Below are positions 27,840-39,273 of a DNA stretch of 64,000 nt, piece after piece (position 1 is the stretch's first letter; each line of letters opens with the position of its first letter). A program made the position numbers and the translations under genes. The notes below the pieces were generated by a model. That model ran no database searches. It was not told the origin of the DNA and saw only the letters and a program-made list of their open reading frames with translations. Location: contig NW_027488366.1 in assembly GCF_051014445.1 (NCBI RefSeq), positions 26,678,001-26,742,000 of the forward strand, given 5' to 3'. This DNA is from Colletes latitarsis (lineage: Eukaryota > Arthropoda > Insecta > Hymenoptera > Colletidae).

Positions 27840-28545
27840 AACACTAATCGGAACCAGCTTTTATTGACTGTTCCAGTGAGGTACCTCATTACTACGTGGT
27901 CTAAACCAGAAAAAAACCCAGGATCTGGCCAACAAGTATGCGAAAAATGCGAAAGTATGAGCCAGATGATGGCAAATACCAGAACTAACCCAGACATAGC
28001 CAGCGTTATCCTCTAAAATACTATTCGGAACCAGCTTCTATTGACTGTTTCAGTGTGGTACCACATTACTACGTGATACAAACCAGAAAAAGGCCAGGAT
28101 CTGGCCAACAAGTATGCGAAAAATGCGAAGGTACGAACCAGATGAGTGCAAATCCCAGACCTAACCGAGATATAACCGGCGTTATCCTCTAAAACACTAA
28201 TCGGAACCAGCTTTTATTGACTGTTCCAGTGAGGTACCTCATTACTACGTGGTCTAAACCAGAAAAAAACCCAGGATCTGGCCAACAAGTATGCGAAAAA
28301 TGCGAAAGTACGAGCCAGATGAGGGCAAATCCCAGACCTAACCGAGACATAACCGGCGTTATCCTCTAAAATATTAATCGCAAACAGGTTCAATAGACTC
28401 TTCAGGTGTGGAACCTCATTACTACGGGATCCAAACCAGAAAAAACCCAGGATCTGGCCAACAAATATGCGAAAAACGCGAAAGTATGAGCCAGATGATT
28501 GCAAATACCAGAACTAACCCAGACATAGCCAGCGTTATCCTCTAA
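27840..28545. repeat. 352-353-bp duplication in family A
   Basis: The private strings actgttccagtgaggtacc and gtggtctaaaccagaaaaaa occur near 27,867/27,896 and 28,219/28,249, together with the following cccaggatctggcc. The copies separate downstream, where tatgagccagatgatgg meets tacgagccagatgaggg. Confidence 0.8.
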
Positions 28546-28835
28546 AATACTATTCGGAACCAGCTTCTATTGACTGTTTCAGTGTGGTACCACATTACTA
28601 CGTGATACAAAACCAGAAAAAGGCCAGGATCTGGCCAACAAGTATGCGAAAAATGCGAAGGTACGAAACAGATGAGTGCAAATCCCAGACCTAACCGAGA
28701 TATAACCGGCGTTATCCTCTAAAACACTAATCGGAACCAGCTTTTATTGACTGTTTCAGTGAGGTACCTCATTACTACGTGGTCCAAACCAGAAAAAACC
28801 CAGCATCTGGCCAACAAGTATGCGAAAAAAGCGAA

Positions 28836-29461
28836 AGTATGAGCAAGATGATTGCAAATACCAGAACTAACCCAGACATAACCAGCGTTATCCTCTAAAA
28901 CACTAATCGGAACCAGTTTTTATTGACTGTTTCAGTGTGGTACCACATTACTACGTGATCCAAACCAGAAAAAGCCCAGGATCTGGCCAACAAGTATGCG
29001 AAAAATGCGAAAGTACGAGCCAGATGAGGGCAAAACCCAGACCTAACCGAGTCATAACCGGCGTTATCCTCTAAAATATTAATCGCAACCAGGTTTAGTT
29101 GACTGTTCAGGTGTGGAACCTCATAACTACGGGATCCAAACCAGAAAAAACCCAGGATCTGGCCAACAAATATGCGAAAAACGCGAAAGTATGAGCCAGA
29201 TGATTGCAAATACCAGAACTAACCCAGACATAGCCAGCGTTATCCTCTAAAATACTATTCGGAACCAGCTTCTATTGACTGTTTCAGTGTGGTACCACAT
29301 TACTACGTGATACAAACCAGAAAAAGGCCAGGATCTGGCCAACAAGTAAGCGAAAAATGCGAAAGTACGAGCCAGATGAGGGCAAAACCCAGACCTAACC
29401 GAGACATAACCTGCGTTATCCTCTAAAATATTAATCGCAACCAAGGTTTAATTGACTGTTT
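28836..29461. repeat. 0.63-kb family A block, partner of 8,130-8,755
   Basis: This is the partner at +20,706 bp. Private differences include gagtcataacc (about 29,050), cataactacggg (about 29,123) and aacaagtaagcg (about 29,347). Confidence 0.8.
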
Positions 29462-30329
29462 CAGTGTGGTACCACATTACTACGTGATCCTAACAATAGA
29501 AGAACACAGGATCTGGCCATTCAAGTATGCGAAAAATGCGAAAGTACGGGCCAGATTAGGGCAAATCCCAGCCCTAACCGAGATATAACCGGCAATATCC
29601 TCTAAAGTATTAATCGAAACCAGGTTTAATTGACTGCTTCGGTGTGGAACGTCATTATTACGGGATCCAAACCAGAAAAAACCCAGCATCTGGCTAACAA
29701 GTATGCGAAAAAAGCGAAAGTATGAGCAAGATGATTGCAAATACCAGAACTAATCCAGACATAACCAGCGTTATCCTCTAAAACACTAATCGGAACCAGC
29801 TTTTATTGACTGTTTCAGTATGGTACCACATTACTACGTGATCCAAACCAGAAAAAGCCCAGGATCTGGCGAACAAGAATGCGAAAAATGCGAAAGTACG
29901 GATCAGATGAGGGCAAATCCCAGACCTAACCGAGACATAACCAGCGTTATCCTCTAAAATATTAATCGCAACCAGATTTAATTGACTGTTTCGGTGTAGT
30001 ACCGCATTGCTACGTGGCACAAACCAGAAAAAGGCCAGGATCTTGCTAATAAGTATGCGAAAAATGCGAATGTACGAGCCAGATGAGGGCAAATCCCAGA
30101 CCTAACCGAGACATAAGCGGCGTTATCCTCTAAAATATTCATCGCAAACAGGTTCAATTGACTCTTCAGGTGTGGAACCTCATTACTACGGGATCCAAAC
30201 CAGAAAAAACCCAGGATCTGGCCAACAAATATGCGAAAATCGCGAAAGTATGAGCCAGATGATTGCAAATACCAGAAGTAACCCAGACATAGCCAGCGTT
30301 ATCCTCTAAAATACTATTCGGAACCAGCT

Positions 30330-30505
30330 TTTATTGACTGTTTCAGTGAGGTACCTCATTACTACGTGATACAAACCAGAAAAAGCCCAGGATCTGGCCA
30401 ACAAGTATGCGAAAAATGCGAAAGTATGAGCCTGATCAGGGCAAATCCCAGACCTATCCCAGACCAAACTTGCGTTATCCTCTAAAATATTGATCGAAAC
30501 CTGGT
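30330..30505. repeat. Chimeric monomer at the family A / family B boundary
   Basis: The left part of this unit is family A: TGAGGTACCTCA, then gatacaaaccag, gatctggccaacaagtatgc and gaaaaatgcgaaag. From 30,431 it reads cctgatcagggc, then cctatcccagac, acttgcgttatcc and tgatcgaaacc, which are all family B states. The switch lies between 30,425 and 30,436, where both families share gtatgagcc. No extra bases or foreign DNA lie at the junction, and the repeat phase is kept. Confidence 0.85.
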
Positions 30506-31009
30506 TTAATCAACTGTTTCAGTGTGGTACCACATTACTATGTGATCCAAACCAGAAAATAGCCCAGGATCTATCCATGAAGTATAAGAAATATGCGAAA
30601 GTATGAGCCTGATGAGGGCAAATCCTAGACCTAACCCAGACCTAACATGCGTTATCCTCAAAAATATTTATCAAGACCAGGTTTAACTGAATGCTTCAGT
30701 GTGGTACCACATTACTGCGTGATCCATACCAGAGAAAACCCAGGATCTGTTCAACAAGTATGTGAAAAATGCGAACGTATGACCCTGATGTGGGCAAATC
30801 CCAGACCTATCCCAGACCTAACTTGCATTGTCCTCTAAAATATTGATGGAAACCAGGTTTAATTGACTGTTTCAGTGTGGTACCACATTACTACGTGATC
30901 CAATGCAGAAATAGCCCAGGATCTAGCCATGAAGTATGAGAAATATGCGAAAGTATGAGCCTGATGAGAGCAAATCCTAGACCTAACCCAGACCTAACAT
31001 GAATTATTC

Positions 31010-31410
31010 TCTAAAATATTGATCGAAACCTGGTTTAATCGACTGTTTCAGTGTGGTACCACAATACTACGTGATGCAATCCAGAAAAAGCCCAGGATCT
31101 AGCCATCAAGTATGAGAAATATGCGAAAGAATGAGCCTGATGAGGGCAAATCCTAGACCTAACCTAGACATAACATGAATTATTCTCTAAAATATTGATC
31201 ATGACCAGGTTTAATTGATTGTTTCAGTGTGGTCCCATATTACTACGTGATCCAAACCAGAAAAAACCCAGGATCCGTTCAACAAGTATGTGAAGAATGC
31301 GAAAGTATGAGCCTGATGAGGGCAAATCCCAGACCTATCCCAGACCAAACTTGCGTTATCCTCTAAAATATTGATCGAAACCAGGTTTAATCGACTGCTT
31401 CAGTGTGGTT
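31010..31410. repeat. ~0.4-kb family B block duplicated at 1,584 bp
   Basis: This matches about 32,594-32,994 at an offset of exactly 1,584 bp (9 x 176). Shared private markers are gatgcaatccagaaaaagcc (31,073 and 32,657) and tattgatcatgaccagg. The copies separate where tccacattgct (left) meets accacactact (right). Confidence 0.82.
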
Positions 31411-32990
31411 CCACATTGCTACGTGATCCAAACCAGAAAAAACCCAGGACCAGTTCAACAAGTATGTGAAAAACGCGAAAGTATGAGCCTGATGAGGGCG
31501 AATCCCAGACCTATCCCAGACCTAACTTGCGTTATCCTCTAAAATATTGATGGAAACCAGGTTTAATTGACTGTTTCAGTGTGGTACCACATTACTACGT
31601 GATCCAATCCAGAAATAGCCCAGTATCCAGCCATGAAGTATGAGAAATATGCGAAAGTATGAGCCTGATGAGGGCAAATCCTAGACCTAACCCAAACCTA
31701 ACATGCGTTATCCTCAAAAATATTGATCGAAACCTGGTTTAATCGACTGTTTCAGTGTGGTACCACATTACTACGTGATCCAATCCAGAAATAGCCCAGG
31801 ATCTAGCCATGAAGTATGAGAAATATGCGAAAGAATGAGCCTGATGAGAGCAAATCCCAGACCTAACCTAGACCTAACATGAAATATTCTCTAAAACATT
31901 GATCGAAACCAGGTTTAATTGACTGTTCCAGTGTGGTCCCACATTACTACCTGATCCAAACCAGGAAAAACCCAGGATCTGTTCAACAAGTATGTGAAAA
32001 ACGCGAAAGTATGAGCCTGATGAGGGCAAATCCCAGACCTATCCCAGACCTAACTTGCGTTATCCTCTAAAATATTGATCGAAACCAGGTTTAATCGACT
32101 GCTTCAGTGTGGTACCACACTACTACGTGACCCAAACAGGAAAAATCCCAGGATCTGTTCAACAAGTATGTGAAAAACGCGAAAGTATGAGCCTGATGAG
32201 GGCTAATCCCAGACCTATCCCAGACCTAACTTGCGTTATCCTCTAAAATATTGAACGAAACCAGGTTTAATTGACTGTTTCAGCGTGGTACCACATTAGT
32301 ACGTGACCCAAACCGGAAAAAACCCAGGATCTGTTCAACAAGTATGTGAAAAACGCGAAAGTATGAGCCTGATGAGGGCAAATCCCAGACCTATCCCAGA
32401 CCTAACTTGCGTTATCCTCAAAAATATTGATAGAAACCTGGTTTAATCGACTGTTTGAGTGTGGTACCACATTACTACGTGATCCAATCCAGAAATAGCC
32501 CAGGATCCAGCCATGAAGTATGAGAAATATGCGAAAGTATGAGCCTGATGAGGGCAAATCCTAGACCTAACCCAAACCTAACATGCGTTATCCTCAAAAA
32601 TATTGATCGAAACCTGGTTTAATCGACTGTTTCAGTGTGGTACCACATTACTACGTGATGCAATCCAGAAAAAGCCCAGGATCTAGCCATCAAGTATGAG
32701 AAATATGCGAAAGAATGAGCCTGATGAGGGCAAATCCTAGACCTAACCTAGACATAACATGAATTATTCTCTAAAATATTGATCATGACCAGGTTTAATT
32801 GATTGTTTCAGTGTGGTCCCATATTACTACGTGATCCAAACCAGAAAAAACCCAGGATCCGTTCAACAAGTATGTGAAGAATGCGAAAGTATGAGCCTGA
32901 TGAGGGCAAATCCCAGACCTATCCCAGACCAAACTTGCGTTATCCTCTAAAATATTGATCGAAACCAGGTTTAATCGACTGCTTCAGTGT

Positions 32991-33342
32991 GGTACCACAC
33001 TACTACGTGACCCAAACAGGAAAAAACCCAGGATCTGTTCAACAAGTATGTGAAAAACGCGAAAGTATGAGCCTGATGAGGGCAAATCCCAGACCTATCC
33101 CAGACCTAACTTGCGTTATCCTCAAAAATATTGATAGAAACCTGGTTTAATCGACTGCTTCAGTGTGGTACCACACTACTACGTGACCCAAACAGGAAAA
33201 AACCCAGGATCTGTTCAACAAGTATGTGAAAAACGCGAAAGTATGAGCCTGATGAGGGCAAATCCCAGACCTATCCCAGACCTAACTTGCGTTATCCTCA
33301 AAAATATTGATAGAAACCTGGTTTAATCGACTGTTCCAGTGT
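32991..33342. repeat. Two adjacent near-identical monomers (single-unit duplication)
   Basis: The units starting at 32,991 and 33,167 (ggtaccacactactacgtga then cccaaacagg) match along almost their whole length at an offset of exactly 176 bp. Neighbouring monomers elsewhere differ at many sites. The same pair recurs near 38,980 and 41,442 as part of the larger duplications. Confidence 0.85.
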
Positions 33343-34569
33343 GGTACCACATTACTACGTGATCCAATCCAGAAATAGCCCAGGATCTAGCCATGAAGTA
33401 TGAGAAATATGCGAAAGAATGAGCCTGATGAGAGCAAATCCCAGACCTAACCTAGACATAACATGAAATATTCTCTAAAACATTGATCGAAACCAGGTTT
33501 AATTGACTGTTCCAGTGTAGTCCCACATTACTACCTGATCCAAACCAGGAAAAACCCAGGATCTGTTCAACAAGTATGTGAAAAACGCGAAAGTATGAGC
33601 CTGATGAGGGCAAATCCCTGGGCTAACCTAGACCTAACACGCGTTATCCTCAAAAATATTGATCGAAACCTGGTTTAATCGACAGTTTCAGTGTGGTACC
33701 ACATTACTACGTGATCCAATCCAGAAATAACCCAGGATCTAGCCATGAAGTATGAGAAATATGCGAAAGTATGAGCCTGACGATGGCAAATCCTAGACCT
33801 AACGCAGACCTAACATGCGTTATCCTCTAAAATATTTATCAACGCCAGGTTTATTTGATTGTTTCAGTGTGGTCCCACATTAATACGTAATCCAAACCAG
33901 AAAAAACCCAGGATCCGTTCAACAAGTATGTGAAGAATGCGAAAGTATGAGTCTGATGAGTGAAAATCCCCGGCCTAACCTAGACCTAACATGCGTTATC
34001 CTCAAAAATATTGATCGAAACCAGGTTTAATGTACTGTTTCAGTGTGGTACCACACTACTACGTGATCCAAACCAGAAAAAACCCAGGATCTGTTCAACA
34101 AGTATGTGAAAAACGCGAAAGTATGAGCCTGATGAGGGCAAATCCCAGACCTATCCCAGACCTAACTTGCGTTGTCCTCTAAGATATTGATCGAAACCAG
34201 GTTTAATTGACTGTTTCAGTGTTGTACTTCATTACTACATGATGCAATCCAGAAAAAGCCCAGGATCTAGCCATCAAGTATGAGAAATATGCGAAAGTAT
34301 GAGCCTGATGAGGGCGAATCCCAGACCTATCCCAGACCTAACATGCGTTATCCTCTAAAACATTAATCGAAACCAGGTTTAATCGACTGTTTCAGTGTGG
34401 TACCACATTACTACGTGATCCAAACAAGAAAAAAACCCAGGATCTTGTCAACGAGTATGTGAAGTGTGCGAAAGTATGAGTCTGATGAGGGCTAATCCCA
34501 GACCTAACCTAGACCTAACATGAATTATTCTCTAAAATATTGATCGAAACCAGGTTTAATTGACTGTTT

Positions 34570-35200
34570 TAGTTGTGCTACCACTTTACTACGAGATCCA
34601 AAGCAGAAAAAACCCTCGATCAGGTCAACATGCATGTTAAAACTGCGAAAGTATGAGCCTGATGAGGGCTAATCCCAGACCTATCCCAGACCTAACTTGC
34701 GTTATCCTCTAAAATAGTGATCGAAACCAGGTTTAATTGACTGTTTTAGTTGTGGTACCACTTTACTACGTGATCCAAAGCAGAAAAAACACTTGATCAG
34801 GTCAACATGCATGTTAAAACTGCGAAAGTATGACCCTGATGGGGGCAAATCCCAGGCCTAACCTAGGCCTAACATGCGTTATCTTCTAAAATATTGAGCG
34901 AAACCAGGTTTAATTGACTGTTTCAGTGTGGTACCACATTACTACGTGACCCAAACCGGAAAAAACCCAGGATCTGTTCAACAAGTATGTGAAAAACGCG
35001 AAAGTATGAGCCTGATGAGGGCAAATCCCAGACCAATCCCAGACCTAACTTGCATTATCCTCTAAAATATTGATCCAAACCAGGTTTAATGGACTGTTTC
35101 AGTGTGGTACCTTTTTACTACGTGATACAAAGCAGAAAAAACCCTCGATCACGTCAACATGTATGTTAAGACTGCGAAAGTATGACCCTGATGAGGGCAA
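34570..35200. repeat. Cluster of divergent B4 monomers
   Basis: Three B4 units fall in this stretch. They are marked by ccaaagcagaaaaaaccctc or cacttgatcaggtcaacatg, then catgttaaaactgcgaaag, and often ttgtggtaccactttact in the palindrome region. About 19 such units occur in family B, including near 36,030, 38,310, 40,780, 43,070, 43,250, 43,600, 44,480, 47,480, 48,010, 48,540, 53,120, 53,640, 54,170, 57,870, 58,220 and 58,760, and none in family A. They share the repeat phase and the gttatcctctaaaatattga and ggtttaat blocks with their neighbours, so they are diverged satellite units and not insertions. Confidence 0.85.
34627..34638. other. Second palindrome AACATGCATGTT in divergent (B4) monomers
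   Basis: A perfect 12-bp palindrome lies about 60 bp into divergent B4 units, in the position where normal units read tcaacaagtatg. Further exact copies are at 34,804-34,815, 43,078-43,089 and 43,255-43,266. Other B4 units have aacatgtatgtt, in which only the central pair is mismatched. Confidence 0.85.
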
Positions 35201-35856
35201 ATCCCAGGCCTAACCTAGACCTAACATGCGTTGTCCTCTAAAATATTGATGGAAACCAGTCTTAATTGACTGTTTCAGTGTTGCACTTCATTACTACGTG
35301 ATGCAATCCAGAAAAAGCCCAGGATCTAGGTATCAAGTATGAGAAATATGCGAAAGAATGAGCCCGACGAGAGCAAATCCCAGACCTAACCTGGACCTAA
35401 CATGAATTATTCTCTAAAATATTGATCAAAACCAGGCTTAATTGACTGTTTCAGTGTGGTACCACATTACTACGTGACCCAATCCAGAAATAGCCCAGGA
35501 TCCAGCCATGAAGTATGAGAAATATGCGAAAGTATAAGCCTGATGGGGGCAAATCCTAGACCTAACCCAGACCTAACATGCGTTATCCTCTAAAATATTT
35601 ATCAAGACCAGGTTTAATTGAATGTTTCAGTGAGGTACCACATTACTACATGATACAATCCAGAAATAGCCTAGGATCTAGCCATGAAGTATGAGAAAAA
35701 TGCGAAAGTATGAGCCTGATGAGTGAAAATCCCAGACCTAACCTAGACCTAACATGCGTTATCCTCAAAAATATTGATCGAAACCAGGTTTAATCGACTG
35801 TTTCAGAGTGGTACCACACTACTACGTGGCCCAAACAGGAAAAAACCCAGGATCTT
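34977..35856. repeat. 880-bp tandem duplication, copy 1 (5 monomers)
   Basis: Markers are spaced 880 bp apart (5 x 176): acctttttactacgtg at 35,110 and 35,990, and gaccaatcccagacc near 35,029 and 35,909. The copies differ at very few positions, for example agagcaaatcc versus agaggaaatcc near 35,370 and 36,250. Confidence 0.88.
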
Positions 35857-36736
35857 TTCAACAAGTATGTGAAAAACGCGAAAGTATGAGCCTGATGAGG
35901 GCAAATCCCAGACCAATCCCAGACCTAACTTGCATTATCCTCTAAAATATTGATCCAAACCAGGTTTAATGGACTGTTTCAGTGTGGTACCTTTTTACTA
36001 CGTGATACAAAGCAGAAAAAACCCTCGATCACGTCAACATGTATGTTAAGACTGCGAAAGTATGACCCTGATGAGGGCAAATCCCAGGCCTAACCTAGAC
36101 CTAACATGCGTTGTCCTCTAAAATATTGATGGAAACCAGTCTTAATTGACTGTTTCAGTGTTGCACTTCATTACTACGTGATGCAATCCAGAAAAAGCCC
36201 AGGATCTAGGTATCAAGTATGAGAAATATGCGAAAGAATGAGCCCGACGAGAGGAAATCCCAGACCTAACCTGGACCTAACATGAATTATTCTCTAAAAT
36301 ATTGATCAAAACCAGGCTTAATTGACTGTTTCAGTGTGGTACCACATTACTACGTGACCCAATCCAGAAATAGCCCAGGATCCAGCCATGAAGTATGAGA
36401 AATATGCGAAAGTATAAGCCTGATGGGGGCAAATCCTAGACCTAACCCAGACCTAACATGCGTTATCCTCTAAAATATTTATCAAGACCAGGTTTAATTG
36501 AATGTTTCAGTGAGGTACCACATTACTACATGATACAATCCAGAAATAGCCTAGGATCTAGCCATGAAGTATGAGAAAAATGCGAAAGTATGAGCCTGAT
36601 GAGTGAAAATCCCAGACCTAACCTAGACCTAACATGCGTTATCCTCAAAAATATTGATCGAAACCAGGTTTAATCGACTGTTTCAGTGTGGTACCACACT
36701 ACTACGTGGCCCAAACAGGAAAAAACCCAGGATCTT
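35857..36736. repeat. 880-bp tandem duplication, copy 2
   Basis: This is the second copy of the 5-monomer block at 34,977-35,856, ending near gatcttttcaacaag (about 36,730). Identity runs on to about 36,792, where gacctattcc replaces gaccaatccc. Confidence 0.88.
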
Positions 36737-36809
36737 TTCAACAAGTATGTGAAAAACGCGAAAGTATGAGCCTGATGAGGGCAAATCCCAGACCTATTCC
36801 AGACCTATC

Positions 36810-39273
36810 TTGCGTTATCCTCAAAAATATTGATAGAAACCTGGTTTAATCGACTGTTCCAGTGTGGTACCACATTACTACGTGATCCAATCCAGAAATA
36901 GCCCAGGATCTAGCCATGAAGTATGAGAAATATGCGAAAGAATGAGCCTGATGAGAGCAAATCCCAGACCTAACCTAGACATAACATGAAATATTCTCTA
37001 AAACATTGATCGAAACCAGGTTTAATTGACTGTTCCAGTGTAGTCCCACATTACTACCTGATCCAAACCAGGAAAAACCCAGGATCTGTTCAACAAGTAT
37101 GTGAAAAACGCGAAAGTATGAGCCTGATGAGGGCAAATCCCTGGGCTAACCTAGACCTAACACGCGTTATCCTCAAAAATATTGATCGAAACCTGGTTTA
37201 ATCGACAGTTTCAGTGTGGTACCACATTACTACGTGATCCAATCCAGAAATAACCCAGGATCTAGCCATGAAGTATGAGAAATATGCGAAAGTATGAGCC
37301 TGACGATGGCAAATCCTAGACCTAACGCAGACCTAACATGCGTTATCCTCTAAAATATTTATCAAGGCCAGGTTTATTTGATTGTTTCAGTGTGGTCCCA
37401 CATTACTACGTGATCCAAACCAGAAAAAACCCAGGATCCGTTCAACAAGTATGTGAAGAATGCGAAAGTATGAGTCTGATGAGTGATAATCCCTGGGCTA
37501 ACCTAGACCTAACATGCGTTATCCTCAAAAATATTGATCGAAACCAGGTTTAATGTACTGTTTCAGTGTGGTACCACACTACTACGTGATCCAAACCAGA
37601 AAAAACCCAGGATCTGTTTAACAAGTATGTGAAAAACGCGAAAGTATGAGCCTGATGAGGACAAATCCCAGAACTATTCCAGACCTATCTTGCGTTATCC
37701 TCAAAAATATTGATAGAAACACGGTTTAATCGACTGTTTCAGTGTGGTACCACATTACTACGTGATCCAATCCAGAAATAGCCCAGGATCTAGCCATGAA
37801 GTATGAGAAATATGCGAAAGTATGAGCCTGACGAGGGCAAATCCTAGACCAAACCCAGACCTGACATGCGTTATCCTCTAAAATATTTATCATGACCAGG
37901 TTTAATTGATTGTCTCAGTGTGGTCCCACATTACTACGTGATCCAAACCAGAAAAAACCCAGGATCCGTTCAACAAGTATGTGAAGAATGCGAAAGTATG
38001 AGTCTGATGAGTGATAATCCCTGGGCTAACCTAGACCTAACATGCGTTATCCTCAAAAATATTGATCGAAACCTGGTTTAATCGACTGTTTCAGTGTGGT
38101 ACCACACTACTACGTGACCCAAACAGGAAAAAACCCAGGATCTGTTCAACAAGTATGTGAAAAACGCGAATGTATGAGCCTGATGAGGGCAAATCCGAGA
38201 CCTAACCCAAACCTAACATGCGTTATCCTCTAAAATATTGATCCAAACCAGGTTTAATGGACTGTTCCAGGGTGGTACCACTTTACTACGTGATCCAAAG
38301 CATTAAGAACCCTCGATCAGGTCAACATGTATGTTAAATCTGCGAAGGTATGACCCTGATGAGGGCAAATCCCAGGCCTTACCTAGACCTAACATGCGTT
38401 GTCCTCTAAAATATTGATGGAAACCAGGTTTAATTGACTGTTTCAGTGTTGTACTTCATTACTACGTGATGCAATCCAGAAAAAGCCCAGGATCTAGCCA
38501 TCAAGTATGAGAAATATGCGAAAGAATGAGCCTGATGAGGGCAAATCCCAGACCTATCCCAGACCTAACTTGCGTTATTCTCAAAAATATTGATCGAAAC
38601 CTGGTTTAATCGACAGTTTCAGTGTGGTACCACATTACTACGTGATCCAATCCAGAAATAACCCAGGATCTAGCCATGAAGTATGAGAAATATGCGAAAG
38701 TATGAGCCAGACGGTGGCAAACCCTAGACCTAACGCAGACCTAACATGCGTTATCCTCTAAAATATTTATCAAGGCCAGGTTTATTTGATTGTTTCAGTG
38801 TGGTCCCACATTAATACGTAATCCAAACCAGAAAAAACCCAGGATCCGTTCAACAAGTATGTGAAGAATGCGAAAGTATGAGCCTGATGAGGGCAAATCC
38901 CAGACCTATCCCAGACCAAACATGCGTTATCCTCTAAAATATTGATCGAAACCAGGTTTAATCGACTGCTTCAGTGTGGTACCACACTACTACGTGACCC
39001 AAACAGGAAAAAACCCAGGATCTGTTCAACAAGTATGTGAAAAACGCGAAAGTATGAGCCTGATGAGGGCAAATCCCAGACCTATCCCAGACCTAACTTG
39101 CGTTATCCTCAAAAATATTGATAGAAACCTGGTTTAATCGACTGCTTCAGTGTGGTACCACACTACTACGTGACCCAAACAGGAAAAAACCCAGGATCTG
39201 CTCAACAAGTATGTGAAAAACGCGAAAGTATGAGCCTGATGAGGGCAAATCCCAGACCTATCCCAGACCTAAC
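36810..39273. repeat. 2,464-bp higher-order repeat, copy 1 (14 monomers)
   Basis: Marker sequences repeat at exactly 2,464 bp (14 x 176): gagccagacggtgg at 38,704 and 41,168, and the ctgatgaggg preceding ccctgggctaacc at 37,124, 39,588 and 42,052. Copy 1 differs from copies 2 and 3 at a cluster around 37,397-37,500 (attactacgtgatcc and gtgataatccctgggc instead of attaatacgtaatcc and gtgaaaatccccggcc), which looks like a conversion patch. Confidence 0.88.

Larger units (their letters stand above)
1..30430. repeat. Satellite family A sub-array (dimeric, ~352-bp periodicity)
   Basis: About 173 monomers. Most alternate between two types. Type A1 has gtacgagccagatgagggc, cctaaccgagacataacc, ggcgttatcc and attaatcgcaaccagg. 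Type A2 has gtatgagccagatgattgc, aataccagaactaaccc, agcgttatcc and actattcggaaccagc. The alternation gives an effective 352-bp unit, seen as identical features spaced 352 bp apart (for example from 3,264 to 3,616 to 3,968). It breaks down locally: 1,600-3,250 is almost all A2-like units, and A1-like units sit side by side near 1,270-1,500. No gene, RNA gene or mobile element interrupts it. Confidence 0.93.
32860..35913. repeat. ~3.05-kb block shared at 8,451-bp distance (left copy)
   Basis: The matching right copy is at about 41,311-44,364. Offsets are constant at 8,451 bp (48 x 176 plus 3), for example gttgtcc before taagatattg at 34,171 and 42,622. The left edge follows a difference near 32,830 (catattactacgtgatcc versus cacattaatacgtaatcc); the right edge is where gaccaatccc meets gacctaaccc. 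Confidence 0.85.

Noticed and set aside
34570..34860. Possible mobile-element insertion at the divergent B4 units
   Set aside because: The units keep the 176-bp phase, share conserved blocks at both ends with normal monomers, and show no target-site duplication or terminal repeats.
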